Program-made: the position numbers and the translations under genes
In this document: positions 1 to 9,320 of the stretch, one piece after another
How positions within the stretch are numbered: the stretch's first letter is position 1
How the letters are laid out: every line of letters starts with the position of its first letter
Assembly: GCA_934394815.1 (NCBI GenBank)
Contig: CAKRRD010000001.1
Coordinates: 124,001-188,000 of the forward strand
From: an uncultured Acetatifactor sp.
GTDB lineage: Bacteria > Bacillota > Clostridia > Lachnospirales > Lachnospiraceae
Direction of reading: 5' to 3'
Length of the DNA stretch: 64,000 nucleotides
Notes under the pieces: generated by a model
The model's database searches: none
What the model saw: only the letters and a program-made list of their open reading frames with translations
Told to the model about the DNA's origin: nothing

Positions 1-1
1 G

Positions 2-376
2 TGTCGGTTGGACGAACTGCCGCAGCTGATTAATATTCTGCGGGGAGATATGTCTTTCATCGGTCCCAGACCTGAGAGACCGGAGATCATTGCGCAATAT
101 ATGGAAGTCATGCCGGAGTTTGCCTTCCGCATGAAAGTGAAAGCCGGACTGGCGGGATTCGCACAGGTATACGGGAAATACAATACCTCTCCTTATGATA
201 AACTAAAGCTGGATTTAACCTATATTGAAAATTATTCCGTATGGCTGGATCTGAAATTAATGCTTCTGACATTGAAGGTATTGTTCTGGCCGGATAGCAC
301 CGAGGGTGTGGAAAGTGAGCAGGTGACAGCTTTCAAGGCGGAGTACGACGGTCGTGCCGAGAAAGATGATAACTGA
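2..376 (+). CDS. Sugar transferase, C-terminal part (5' cut by window)
   Basis: This is the C-terminal end of a bacterial sugar transferase (polyprenyl-phosphate glycosyl-1-phosphate transferase), which primes polysaccharide synthesis by moving a sugar-1-phosphate from a nucleotide sugar to the lipid carrier at the inner membrane face. The frame is open from base 2 and the real start lies upstream. The family signatures LDELPQLINIL, GDMSFIGPRPERPE and GLAGFAQVYGKY are all present, followed by the usual basic tail. The N-terminal membrane segments are outside the window. It is followed after 20 bases by the chain-length gene. A second priming transferase lies at 9321, so the locus may make more than one polymer. 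Confidence 0.93.
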   Translation, partial: CRLDELPQLINILRGDMSFIGPRPERPEIIAQYMEVMPEFAFRMKVKAGLAGFAQVYGKYNTSPYDKLKLDLTYIENYSVWLDLKLMLLTLKVLFWPDSTEGVESEQVTAFKAEYDGRAEKDDN

Positions 377-396
377 CGATTCAGGGAGGAAAACGC

Positions 397-1599
397 ATGG
401 AAGTAAGCTATGGGAAAGAGCCTTTCGACCTGCGGCTGCTGTGCCTGCGGCTGTGCCGCAATTTATGGAAAATACTGGCCGTGACAGCGGTGGGAACACT
501 GTTGTCTGGCGGCGGTTATTATGTGAAAAACGTGTTGCTGCAGCCCGATCCCGGGTATGCGGCTTCTTCCACTTATAAGGTAGAATATAAAGAGAACCCC
601 AATGCGGCTGGTGCCTACTATATCAATGAGGCGACCTGGAACAGGCTGCTCCACACGGGAGAATTTTTAGACGGCGTGGAGAAGCATTTGCAGGAGGCGG
701 CGGATAACGGTGACGCGGAAGCGGCAGAAGTGCTGGCGATGGGCCGGGATGCCTGGAGCGGCGGCCTTTCGGCAACCCTGCCTTCGGATTTCAGCATTCC
801 GGTGACACAGGCAACGATGCAGCATCCTGAGATGAGCGTTGCACTGGCTCATGCGACAGAAGCTGCCATGTGTGAAGAATTTGCGGAGAGCATGGTGGAG
901 ATTGACAAGATCAAGGTCCTGGATCCCGGAAACCGGGCAGATGCAGTGGTTCCGGATGTGCGCCCGGTACGGGCGGTCATTCTGGCAGCGGTGGTGTCAC
1001 TGTTTTTTGCAGTGGTTCTGTTCTCTCTGGTGGAGATTGCACAGGACGGTATCTGGCTGCCTGCGACGCTTCGCAGACGTTACGGGCTGAACAGCCTGGG
1101 GACGGTGGAAAGCGTGGGATTCGCGGAGAATCTGGCGTATACGCTGGCAAAAACCTGTGAGAAAAAGCGCGTGGACAAATCCGGCAGGAACGGAACGGAA
1201 GGCGGCAAAAAAGACAGCATATGCCGTGTGGCGGTATGTGGAGCGTTACCCGAAGCAGATCCCCGGGAGATCACAGAAACCCTGCAGAAACTGGCTAAGA
1301 CAGAGGAAGCCGGGAAGATGGGAGAAACAGCGGTGGGATATACGGCAGTCCCCAGTCCCCTGCTGTGCCCCGAGAGCGGGGCAACCCTGCGGGAAGCAGA
1401 CGGGATCCTGTTGGCAGTACCCGCCGGAAAACGGGTGGGAAAGCAACTGGAGGCGGTACTGGAATATTTGAAAACCCAGGACTGCTCTGTGGACGGAGCC
1501 TTTCTGTGGAATGCGGATGAGAGACTGATCCGCAACTATTATTTTTTACCGGGAGCCATCCAGACAGAAGCAGAACAATACGGAGGAGTGCAGGGATGA
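397..1599 (+). CDS. Wzz/YveK-like polysaccharide chain-length regulator
   Basis: 400-residue protein with the layout of a polysaccharide co-polymerase: a short cytoplasmic N-terminus, a membrane segment near residues 26-46, an extracellular region of about 145 residues, a second membrane segment near 192-213 (LAAVVSLFFAVVLFSL) and a cytoplasmic tail. The tail resembles the tyrosine-kinase-like half found in YveL/CpsD, but I see no intact Walker A motif, so it is unlikely to be an active kinase. A good ribosome site (GGAGG) precedes the ATG. The gene overlaps the next glycosyltransferase by 4 bases. Role (chain-length control) is inferred from topology and position rather than strong motif identity. 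Confidence 0.72.
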   Translation: MEVSYGKEPFDLRLLCLRLCRNLWKILAVTAVGTLLSGGGYYVKNVLLQPDPGYAASSTYKVEYKENPNAAGAYYINEATWNRLLHTGEFLDGVEKHLQEAADNGDAEAAEVLAMGRDAWSGGLSATLPSDFSIPVTQATMQHPEMSVALAHATEAAMCEEFAESMVEIDKIKVLDPGNRADAVVPDVRPVRAVILAAVVSLFFAVVLFSLVEIAQDGIWLPATLRRRYGLNSLGTVESVGFAENLAYTLAKTCEKKRVDKSGRNGTEGGKKDSICRVAVCGALPEADPREITETLQKLAKTEEAGKMGETAVGYTAVPSPLLCPESGATLREADGILLAVPAGKRVGKQLEAVLEYLKTQDCSVDGAFLWNADERLIRNYYFLPGAIQTEAEQYGGVQG

Positions 1600-2387
1600 G
1601 GGTAGAAGTGCTGGCATCGGTGATGAATGCTTCTCTTCCGGAGACGGTACAACATATGAACCTTGGGTCGGACGCGGTGATCATCAATCAGTGCGACCGG
1701 CTGGGGCAGGAGGAAATGCAGATATCTTCGGGAAACGGAACGGTCCGTTTCTATAGCTTTCCCGAACGTGGCATCGGCAGAAGCCGGAATGAGGCCATTC
1801 TTCGGGCAAAAGGAGACATCTGCCTTTTTTCGGATGAGGATATCGTATATGAGGACGGCTATGAGGCGGCGGTTCTTGCGGAATTTGAGCAAAATCCCCG
1901 GGCGGATATGATCATTTTTAATATTGACGTGGCGGAAGAGAGGCGGACATACCATATCACGGAACGGAAGCGGGTGCGCTGGTATAACTGTGGGCGTTAC
2001 GGCGCCGTCAGCTTTGCAGTGCGCAGGGACAGCCTGCTGCGGTCGGGAATCCAGTATTCCCTGCTGTTCGGCGGTGGTGCGAAGTACAGTAACGGTGAGG
2101 ACAGCCTGTTCCTGACGGAATTTATGAAAAAAGGCTATCGGGTATATACTGCGCCGGTGACCATCGGAAGAGAGGAAGCCGGAGATTCCACCTGGTTTCA
2201 TGGATATAACGAAAAGTTTTTCCACGACAGAGGTGTGTTGTATCATTATCTGTATGGCTGGTTGGAATGGCCGCTGGCCTTGCGGTTCCTCTATGCGCAT
2301 AAGGGAAAATTGTGTACAGAGGTCAGCCTGAAACAGGCGAAGCAATGGATGCGGGAGGGCATCCGGGAGGCCAGGGGACAGAAATAG
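1596..2387 (+). CDS. Glycosyltransferase family 2
   Basis: 263-residue GT2-type enzyme, expected to add one sugar to a lipid-linked intermediate at the cytoplasmic face. The fold shows an N-terminal Rossmann-like start, then RGIGRSRNEAILRAKGDICLF leading to the acidic metal-binding segment FSDEDIVY near residues 76-83. The acceptor-side motif NGEDSLFLTEFMKKGY is near residues 165-180. The donor sugar cannot be told from sequence. ATG overlaps the upstream stop (ATGA), so it is translationally coupled to the chain-length gene. The N-terminal nucleotide-binding part is shorter than in typical GT2 enzymes. Confidence 0.82.
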   Translation: MRVEVLASVMNASLPETVQHMNLGSDAVIINQCDRLGQEEMQISSGNGTVRFYSFPERGIGRSRNEAILRAKGDICLFSDEDIVYEDGYEAAVLAEFEQNPRADMIIFNIDVAEERRTYHITERKRVRWYNCGRYGAVSFAVRRDSLLRSGIQYSLLFGGGAKYSNGEDSLFLTEFMKKGYRVYTAPVTIGREEAGDSTWFHGYNEKFFHDRGVLYHYLYGWLEWPLALRFLYAHKGKLCTEVSLKQAKQWMREGIREARGQK

Positions 2388-2406
2388 AGGGGAAAGGAGG
2401 TTCCGC

Positions 2407-3567
2407 ATGGAAATGAGTGTACTGGTATATATCATATTGACAATTATTACCGTAGCGTTCGGTTTTCTGGTGCGGAATGGCGACTATACGGCGGAATATT
2501 TGTCCGGTAGACGCTCCTTTCGCAGAAATGTCTCTGGAAATCTGTCGGTAATTGCAACCGGTCCCGACAGACAGCAGGCTCACAATGCGGTAGCGGAGTT
2601 CGCTATCTTTGGTCTTCTGGCCGGAGTCTCGGCCTGTCGGATCGCTGTGGGCGGCGATTACTGGGTCTACTGGCTGAATTTCCAGCTGATCGATCAGGGA
2701 AGACATGTCTCCTATGAAAAGGGGTTCGTGTATCTGGTGAAATTCTTCCATCTGATCTTCGGCGAAGGCTCGTATCTGCCGATCTTCGGTTTCTTTTCCC
2801 TGATCACGGTGTTTTTCTTTCTGAAATCCCTGCACGATCAGGCGGATTGGTATGTATTTTCCCTGTTTCTTCTATTGACACAGGGCTTTTACTTTAATAG
2901 TATGAACTCGGTACGCTACTATTTTGCGCTGGCACTGGCCATGTATGCGCAGAAATACGTGCTGCGGGGAGAATACGGGAAATTCCTTCTCTGGATATTG
3001 CTGGGCTGTACGATCCACAAGTCGGTGCTGCTGGTCATTCCAGCCTATATCGTCATGGATCTGTTGTCACGGATCCGGTTGAAAAAGTGGCACTATGCCG
3101 TAGGCGGACTGGTGCTTCTGTCCCTGATCTTCGGACAGGATGTGTACCGGAGTATTATTTTCCGGTTCTATCCCTATTATAAAGACTCCATGTTTGACAA
3201 TGGACAGTTGTCTTACGTCAATATTGCAAAATGCCTTGCTATCCTGGTGCTGTGCCTGATTTATTGGAAGGACAGCATCCGGGACAACCGCAGGAACCGC
3301 TATTATTTCTATCTGAATCTGGCGGGACTGGTACTGTATGCCTGCGGATCCTTCATCCCGGAGGTGTCAAGAGTGGCCTATTACCTGATCCAGTCCCAGA
3401 TCTTCCTGATCCCGGGCGTGCTGATAGAAGCTAAGAAAAGCTGGTTCCGTACACTTTGCATTATCGGCGTTGCCGGAGCGTATCTGTTGTATTTTGCGAT
3501 GTTGCTGCGGGGGATGGATGATGTGGAGATCCGCCTCCTCCCGTATCTGAACTGGATATTTAATTAA
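2407..3567 (+). CDS. EpsG/Wzy-like polysaccharide polymerase
   Basis: 386-residue, strongly hydrophobic protein with roughly ten membrane segments. EpsG-family features are visible: GGDYWVYWLNF after the second segment, NSMNSVRYYFALALAMYA, and a histidine-containing segment GCTIHKSVLLVIPAY. These proteins polymerise flipped repeat units outside the membrane. An unusually strong ribosome site (AAAGGAGG) precedes the ATG. Together with the chain-length protein and priming transferases it implies a Wzy-dependent polymer, separate from the ABC-exported polymer encoded at 28944-30910. Confidence 0.83.
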   Translation: MEMSVLVYIILTIITVAFGFLVRNGDYTAEYLSGRRSFRRNVSGNLSVIATGPDRQQAHNAVAEFAIFGLLAGVSACRIAVGGDYWVYWLNFQLIDQGRHVSYEKGFVYLVKFFHLIFGEGSYLPIFGFFSLITVFFFLKSLHDQADWYVFSLFLLLTQGFYFNSMNSVRYYFALALAMYAQKYVLRGEYGKFLLWILLGCTIHKSVLLVIPAYIVMDLLSRIRLKKWHYAVGGLVLLSLIFGQDVYRSIIFRFYPYYKDSMFDNGQLSYVNIAKCLAILVLCLIYWKDSIRDNRRNRYYFYLNLAGLVLYACGSFIPEVSRVAYYLIQSQIFLIPGVLIEAKKSWFRTLCIIGVAGAYLLYFAMLLRGMDDVEIRLLPYLNWIFN

Positions 3568-3601
3568 AAAAGCTGGAAATAATTAAAAGAGGATTTGGTT
3601 T

Positions 3602-5134
3602 ATGAAAGTGTTGTGGGTCTGTAATATCATGCTTCCGGTGATCGCCGAAGCATTGCATAGAGAAGCTTCCAACAAGGAAGGCTGGCTTTCCGGACTGTTA
3701 GCACAGGTGGCAGCGGAAAACGACGCAAAGATCGAACTGGCGGCAGCATTTCCGGTACCCGCAGACGCGGAAGTACCCTGGAGACTCCGGGTGGCAGTAC
3801 CCCGGACGAAACCATACGTTGCGGCGTCTCAGGCAGAGCGCCACGGAGAAAACACCGGGTCAGAGCAATCTGCAGCACCTTCAGCCAGCAGTCGGAGCAC
3901 TGGCGCTGGAGGAAATCAGGAAAACAACACGATAAATGAATATAATATCACATGTTATGGATTCCGAGAGGACACTCGGCATCCCGATCACTACCAGCCG
4001 GAGCTGGAGGAGGAACTGCGTAAAATCACAGAAGACTTTGCACCGGATGTGATCCACTGTTTCGGCACCGAGTATCCTCATACGCTGGCAGTCTGCCGGG
4101 TATATCCTCACAGGGAAAGGATTCTGTTGGGGATCCAGGGAATCTGTACCCTGTGTGCGGAGGCTTATTTTGCCGAGCTGCCGGAAGAAGTCATCCGCAA
4201 GGTGACCTTCCGGGATCTGGTGAAGCGGGATACCCTGCGCAGCCAGCAGGAGAAATTCGCCCGTCGGGGCGTGATGGAGAGAGAAGCCATCGGACTGGCG
4301 GGGAATATCACCGGCAGGACCGACTGGGACCGGATTGTGACTACGGGCTGGAACCCTAAGGCACACTATTACACCATGAATGAGACCCTACGGGCGTCTT
4401 TTTACGAAGGGGAATGGAGTCCGGAACATTGCGAACCATATTCCATCTTCGTCAGTCAGGGGGATTATCCCCTGAAAGGCCTGCATTACCTGTTGATGGC
4501 ATTGCCCCGGATCCGCGAGAAATACCCGGAAGTACAGGTGTATGTGGCGGGAAATGACCTGACGGCGCATACGACCCTGAAAGAGAAACTGAAAATATCG
4601 GCTTACGGAAACTATATGCGCCGATTGATCCGGGAAGGACAGCTGGAAGACCGGATCCATTTTCTGGGAAGACTGACGGCGGAAGAAATGAAGGACAGAT
4701 TCCTGAAAAGCAATCTGTTTCTGTGTTGCTCCTCGCTGGAAAATTCCCCGAATTCTCTGGGAGAGGCTATGCTTCTGGGAGTACCCTGCGTCAGCACGGA
4801 AGTAGGAGGAATCCCCAGTCTGTTTGAAGGTGGTAAAGACGGTCTGTGGTGTGAGGGCCATCGGCCGGGACAAGGGCCGGAAAAAGAAGAAAACGGCCGA
4901 GACACATCAGATGGTAAAAATAACATGCGCAATTTTGAGGATGCAGAAACAAATAAATTGGAAAACATTGTAAAATCCATGGCTGACTCCATTATTGAAA
5001 TGTGGGATCATCCGGAAAAAATGATGGAATACTCAAAAAATGCAAGAGAACATGCAAGAAAAACCCATGATAAAACACTGAATTTTGAGAAAATGCAGGA
5101 AATCTATGCAAATATAGCAGGGAGGAAAGAATGA
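3602..5134 (+). CDS. Glycosyltransferase family 4 with two hydrophilic inserts
   Basis: 510-residue GT-B fold enzyme. The C-terminal domain shows the GT4 nucleotide-sugar signature: FVSQGDYPLKGLHYLL, then SSLENSPNSLGEAMLLGVPCVSTEVGG with the EX7E-like acidic pair. It is about 100 residues longer than typical because of two low-complexity hydrophilic stretches, near residues 75-118 (Ser/Asn/Gly/Glu rich) and 422-458 (Glu/Asn/Lys rich), neither part of the catalytic fold. The stop overlaps the next ATG by 4 bases. Donor and linkage are unknown. Confidence 0.85.
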   Translation: MKVLWVCNIMLPVIAEALHREASNKEGWLSGLLAQVAAENDAKIELAAAFPVPADAEVPWRLRVAVPRTKPYVAASQAERHGENTGSEQSAAPSASSRSTGAGGNQENNTINEYNITCYGFREDTRHPDHYQPELEEELRKITEDFAPDVIHCFGTEYPHTLAVCRVYPHRERILLGIQGICTLCAEAYFAELPEEVIRKVTFRDLVKRDTLRSQQEKFARRGVMEREAIGLAGNITGRTDWDRIVTTGWNPKAHYYTMNETLRASFYEGEWSPEHCEPYSIFVSQGDYPLKGLHYLLMALPRIREKYPEVQVYVAGNDLTAHTTLKEKLKISAYGNYMRRLIREGQLEDRIHFLGRLTAEEMKDRFLKSNLFLCCSSLENSPNSLGEAMLLGVPCVSTEVGGIPSLFEGGKDGLWCEGHRPGQGPEKEENGRDTSDGKNNMRNFEDAETNKLENIVKSMADSIIEMWDHPEKMMEYSKNAREHARKTHDKTLNFEKMQEIYANIAGRKE

Positions 5135-6333
5135 AGCTGGTATTTGTATCCAACTATTTTAATCATCATCAGCTGTCCTTCTGTGATGCCCTGTATGATC
5201 AGCTGGAGGGGAGCTTCTGCTTCCTCCAGACCCAGCCCATGGAAGAGGAACGCGTGAAAATGGGCTGGCAGGCCGAGGCGCGTCCCTATGTATGCTATGC
5301 CCTGGCGGAGGATGTTGACTGGCACTCACTTATCCTGTCCGCTGATGTGGTGATCTTCGGCGGCTGTGACGATGAGACATATATTCAGGAGAGACTGGCG
5401 GCAGGCAGACCGGTCTTCCGTTACAATGAGCGCTTATATAAGGAAGGACAATGGAAAGCCATCTCGCCCAGAGGGTTGTTACAGAAGTACAAAGACCATA
5501 CCCGATACCGCAAGGCTCCGGTATATTTTCTCTGCGCGGGTGCTTATGTTCCCTGTGATTATCACCTGATTCATGCCTATCCGGAGAAAATGCTGCGCTT
5601 CGGCTATTTTCCGGAGACCAGAACCTATGAAGCAGGACAGCCCTTCGACCGCAAACAGCCCGGCAGTATTCTCTGGGCGGCCCGGATGATCGACTGGAAG
5701 CATCCGGAACTGGTAGTGAAGACGGCAGCCTATCTGAAGGAACATCTGAAAGACACTCCGTTTCATATTACGATGATCGGTGGCGGGGAATTGGAGGAAG
5801 AGGTACACCGGCTGGCGGAAGAACTTGGAGTGACGCAGGAGATCACCTTCCCGGGCTACTGTAGTCCGGAAGAAGTACGGGCCGCCATGGAAACCTCGGA
5901 AATCTATCTGGTCACCAGTGACCGCAAGGAAGGCTGGGGAGCCGTAGTGAATGAAGCCATGAACAGTGGCTGCGCCGTGGTAGCGGATCATATGATCGGA
6001 GCAGCCCCTTATTTGATCCGACAGGGAGAGAATGGCAGGATCTACCGGGACGGCTGCGAACAGGATCTGTTCCGGACGGTGGAAAGCCTGCTTCGGAATC
6101 CGGCAGAGTGCCGGAGACTGGGAGAAGCCGCCCGGAAAAGGATTGCCACGGAATGGAATGCCCGCACCGCAGCAGAGAGACTGGTGCGGCTGTGCCGGGA
6201 CATGGGATTTCTGTCGAAAAAAACGATGACAACCGCACCCACACTTCCCAAATTGTGGAGCGATGGCCCCTGTTCCCCCGCACCGGTGATCCCGGAGAGA
6301 CAGATGTATAGGAGAATAAACAGTGAACAGTAA
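5131..6333 (+). CDS. Glycosyltransferase family 4
   Basis: 400-residue GT-B glycosyltransferase. GT4 motifs are clear: WAARMIDWKHPELVVK, TFPGYCSPEEVRAAMETSEIYLVTS and EGWGAVVNEAMNSGCAVVAD, the last holding the conserved acidic residues of the donor site. The N-terminal half begins MKLVFVSNYFNHHQ, as in EPS glycosyltransferases. It is coupled by ATGA overlap to the upstream GT4 and overlaps the next gene by 11 bases. Its last 30 residues are not conserved-looking and may just be a tail. Confidence 0.88.
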   Translation: MKLVFVSNYFNHHQLSFCDALYDQLEGSFCFLQTQPMEEERVKMGWQAEARPYVCYALAEDVDWHSLILSADVVIFGGCDDETYIQERLAAGRPVFRYNERLYKEGQWKAISPRGLLQKYKDHTRYRKAPVYFLCAGAYVPCDYHLIHAYPEKMLRFGYFPETRTYEAGQPFDRKQPGSILWAARMIDWKHPELVVKTAAYLKEHLKDTPFHITMIGGGELEEEVHRLAEELGVTQEITFPGYCSPEEVRAAMETSEIYLVTSDRKEGWGAVVNEAMNSGCAVVADHMIGAAPYLIRQGENGRIYRDGCEQDLFRTVESLLRNPAECRRLGEAARKRIATEWNARTAAERLVRLCRDMGFLSKKTMTTAPTLPKLWSDGPCSPAPVIPERQMYRRINSEQ

Positions 6334-7333
6334 TACCAGCAAGGAACCGCTGATCAGTGTGATCGTGCCGGTGTACAATATCATACCGTACCTGCCCCGT
6401 TGTGTGGAGAGCCTGCGGAAGCAGACCTACCGGAATCTGGAGATTCTGCTGATCGACGACGGATCCACCGATGACACCCCGGCACTGTGCGACCGCCTGG
6501 CGGAGGAAGATACGCGGATCCGCGTGTTCCATAAGGAGAACGGCGGTCCTTCTTCGGCCCGCAACTTTGGACTGGAACAGGCAAAGGGAGATTATGTGGG
6601 CTTCGTGGACAGCGATGACTATGTAGACGCAGATATGTACGAGGGTCTGTACCGTGCCATTGCCGGGACCGGAATGCCTGTAGCCCAGGTGGGCAGAGAC
6701 GAGATCGACAAGGATGGCAATATTCTGCCGAATATCTGCGAGCCGGTGGCACAGGCACAGGTGATCCCCGCACAGGATTTCCTGAAGGAACTGCTGATGC
6801 ACCGTGGGGACTGTTCTTTTTGCACGAAGCTTCTGCAAAAAGACCTGTTCACGGAGGAAAAATTCCCCATCGGCGCATTAAACGAAGACTTCCATCTGCT
6901 GGTAAAGATGCTGACCCGTGAAAAAAACACGGTTCCGGGGATTGCGTGTATCCCGGGACAGGCGTATCATGTATTTTATCGTCCGGACAGTAACACCCGT
7001 GATAAGAACCGTTTTTCCCGGGTATTTGCCGACAACATCGACAATGCGGATATGGTGCTTGCCCTCGTGGAAAAAAAATATCCGGAGCTGACAGAGACCG
7101 CCTTTCGTTTCGGTGTCTTTCAGCGGCTGGATTATCTGCTGCACATTCCCATCCCGCAGATGACCGGAGAAAACGAATTTTACCGGAGGGTCGTGAAGAA
7201 TCTGCGCCATGGCTGGTGGAGAGCAATGAGAAATCCTTACCTCACCCGGAAGAATAAGTGTTATCATACACTGTTTGCCATCGCCCCGAAGGGAATCCGG
7301 GTATTGCACAAAAAAGTGAAACGTATCGAGTAG
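6323..7333 (+). CDS. Glycosyltransferase family 2
   Basis: 336-residue GT2 enzyme with a classic start: ISVIVPVYNIIPYLPRCVESLRKQTY, LLIDDGSTDDTP and GDYVGFVDSDDYVDADMYE (DXD-type metal site). It starts with GTG at 6323; AGGAGA seven bases upstream fits that start. It overlaps the upstream GT4 by 11 bases. It ends the first operon stretch: a candidate extended -10 promoter lies just after the stop. Acceptor and donor are unknown. Confidence 0.9.
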   Translation: MNSNTSKEPLISVIVPVYNIIPYLPRCVESLRKQTYRNLEILLIDDGSTDDTPALCDRLAEEDTRIRVFHKENGGPSSARNFGLEQAKGDYVGFVDSDDYVDADMYEGLYRAIAGTGMPVAQVGRDEIDKDGNILPNICEPVAQAQVIPAQDFLKELLMHRGDCSFCTKLLQKDLFTEEKFPIGALNEDFHLLVKMLTREKNTVPGIACIPGQAYHVFYRPDSNTRDKNRFSRVFADNIDNADMVLALVEKKYPELTETAFRFGVFQRLDYLLHIPIPQMTGENEFYRRVVKNLRHGWWRAMRNPYLTRKNKCYHTLFAIAPKGIRVLHKKVKRIE

Positions 7334-7343
7334 AAAGAAAATG

Positions 7344-7352
7344 TGATACAAT
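7344..7352 (+). promoter_or_regulatory. Candidate extended -10 promoter
   Basis: TGA-TACAAT forms an extended -10 element about 50 bases before the dehydratase ATG at 7404. No good -35 box is seen at the usual distance. Supported by position between two coding blocks only. Confidence 0.4.
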
Positions 7353-7403
7353 AAGGCGTAAGGCTTTAGTGAATGACGAAAATTGGAGACAGATGTTAAT
7401 AAT

Positions 7404-9266
7404 ATGAAGAATAATTTCCTGAAAATACCGATGAACAGAATTATCGCATTACTGATCATGGACACCATGTCTATTGTAATAGCGTCTTTTGCGGCAATCT
7501 ATATCCGCTTCGACTTTCAGTTTAATGCGATACCGAAAGAATATATGACGAAATTTGAACATATTCTTCCGTTTAACATAGTCATCACCATACTGTTTTT
7601 TGTGATCTGGAAGCTGTATAAAAGCGTATGGCGCTATGCCAGCGCTACGGAGATGCTGAATATCGTGTTTGCCACCAGCTGTACCGCGGTGGCGCAGCTG
7701 GTATTCTGCTATCTTACCAACCAGAGAATGCCCAGAAGCTACTATATTATTTATCTGTTTCTCCTGTTCGCCATGACCTGCGGAATCCGCTTCAGCTATC
7801 GTATTCTGCGTATCATCAATATGAAACGCGCCGACATGACCCAGAAGAAGACAGGCAATAATGTCATGCTTATCGGCGGCGGAGCGGCGGCTAACGCTAT
7901 CATAAAGGAAGCGGAATCCAGCCAGTTCGTCACCATGAACATCAAATGCATCATTGACGATAACCCGGGATGTCACGGCAAGTTCCTGCGTGGCGTACCC
8001 ATTGTGGGCGGCAGAGACAGGATCGGGGATGCTGTGGGACAGTACAGCATCGACGAGATCATTTTCGCCATCCCTTCCGCCAACAATAAGACCCGTAAGG
8101 AAATACTGGACATCTGCAAAGAGACCGGCTGCAAGCTTCGCACTTTGCCCGGCATCTATCAGCTGATCAACGGCGATGTCTCCGTATCCAAATTAAAGGA
8201 AGTGGAGATCGAGGATCTGCTGGGCAGAGATCCCATCCAGATCAACACGGAAGAGATCCTGAATTCCGTGCACAATAAGGTGATCCTGGTCACCGGCGGT
8301 GGTGGTTCCATCGGAAGCGAACTGTGCCGGCAGATCGCCGCGCATCATCCGAAGCAGCTGATCATAATAGATATTTATGAGAATAGTGCCTACGAGATCC
8401 AGCAGGAACTGCTGCGGAAATATCCGGAGCTGAATCAGGTGGTATTGATCGCATCGGTACGAAATACCGCCCGTATCGAGAAAATCTTCGAGACCTACCA
8501 TCCCGATATCGTCTATCATGCGGCGGCGCATAAGCATGTTCCCCTCATGGAGACCAGCCCCAACGAGGCGATCAAGAATAACGTGTTCGGTACCTACAAG
8601 ACCGCACAGGCCGCAGTAAAATGCGGGGTAAAGAAATTCGTACTGATCTCAACGGATAAGGCGGTCAACCCCACCAATATCATGGGGGCATCCAAGAGAA
8701 TCTGCGAAATGGTCATCCAGATGATGAACAATACGACAGATACCAATTTTGTGGCGGTACGTTTCGGCAATGTACTGGGCAGTAACGGCAGTGTGATTCC
8801 ACTGTTCAAGCAGCAGATCGCCGCAGGCGGTCCCGTGACGGTAACGGATCCGAACATCATCCGCTATTTTATGACCATACCGGAGGCTGTATCCCTGGTA
8901 TTGCAGGCGGGCGCCTACGCCAGAGGCGGAGAGATCTTCGTGCTGAACATGGGAGAACCGGTGAAGATCCTGGATCTGGCCACGAACCTGATCAAACTCT
9001 CCGGTTACAAACCCGGCGAAGATATTGAGATCAAATTTACCGGCCTGCGTCCCGGTGAAAAAATGTACGAAGAACTTCTGATGAACGAAGAGGGGCTGAA
9101 AGAAACGGCCAATAAAATGATCTTTATCGGCAAGCCCATTGAATTTGACGAAGACGAATTCCGCAGACAGCTGGATATCCTGGAACAGGAAGCAGTGAAG
9201 GAAGACGGTGATATCCGCGCGGAAGTAATGAAGATCGTACCTACCTATCATCCTGCGGAGGAATGA
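7404..9266 (+). CDS. CapD/FlaA1-type nucleotide-sugar 4,6-dehydratase, membrane-bound
   Basis: 620-residue protein of the CapD/WbpM/FlaA1 family, which dehydrates UDP-GlcNAc-type sugars on the way to deoxy-amino sugars. Four N-terminal membrane segments (about residues 10-125) are followed by a CoA-binding-like Rossmann domain (NVMLIGGGAAANAIIKEA) and a C-terminal SDR domain: VILVTGGGGSIGSELCRQI, HAAAHKHVPLMETSP, and the catalytic region VLISTDKAVNPTNIMGASKR. As usual in the long members, the YxxxK is replaced by MxxxK. I prefer ATG 7404 over the in-frame TTG at 7383, because GGAGA lies between the two. Its product is a plausible donor for the priming transferase that follows. Confidence 0.93.
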   Translation: MKNNFLKIPMNRIIALLIMDTMSIVIASFAAIYIRFDFQFNAIPKEYMTKFEHILPFNIVITILFFVIWKLYKSVWRYASATEMLNIVFATSCTAVAQLVFCYLTNQRMPRSYYIIYLFLLFAMTCGIRFSYRILRIINMKRADMTQKKTGNNVMLIGGGAAANAIIKEAESSQFVTMNIKCIIDDNPGCHGKFLRGVPIVGGRDRIGDAVGQYSIDEIIFAIPSANNKTRKEILDICKETGCKLRTLPGIYQLINGDVSVSKLKEVEIEDLLGRDPIQINTEEILNSVHNKVILVTGGGGSIGSELCRQIAAHHPKQLIIIDIYENSAYEIQQELLRKYPELNQVVLIASVRNTARIEKIFETYHPDIVYHAAAHKHVPLMETSPNEAIKNNVFGTYKTAQAAVKCGVKKFVLISTDKAVNPTNIMGASKRICEMVIQMMNNTTDTNFVAVRFGNVLGSNGSVIPLFKQQIAAGGPVTVTDPNIIRYFMTIPEAVSLVLQAGAYARGGEIFVLNMGEPVKILDLATNLIKLSGYKPGEDIEIKFTGLRPGEKMYEELLMNEEGLKETANKMIFIGKPIEFDEDEFRRQLDILEQEAVKEDGDIRAEVMKIVPTYHPAEE

Positions 9267-9320
9267 TTTTAGTATCCGGATAAAAAAGTAAGATAAAAGA
9301 ATCGGAAGGGGAGACACTTT

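Noticed and set aside
397-1599. A fused tyrosine kinase at the chain-length protein's C-terminus
   Set aside because: No Walker A or Tyr-rich tail could be seen, so only a kinase-like remnant is possible.
5479-6838. Overlapping 300-codon minus-strand frames
   Set aside because: Opposite two clear glycosyltransferases with full motifs; no recognisable protein features.
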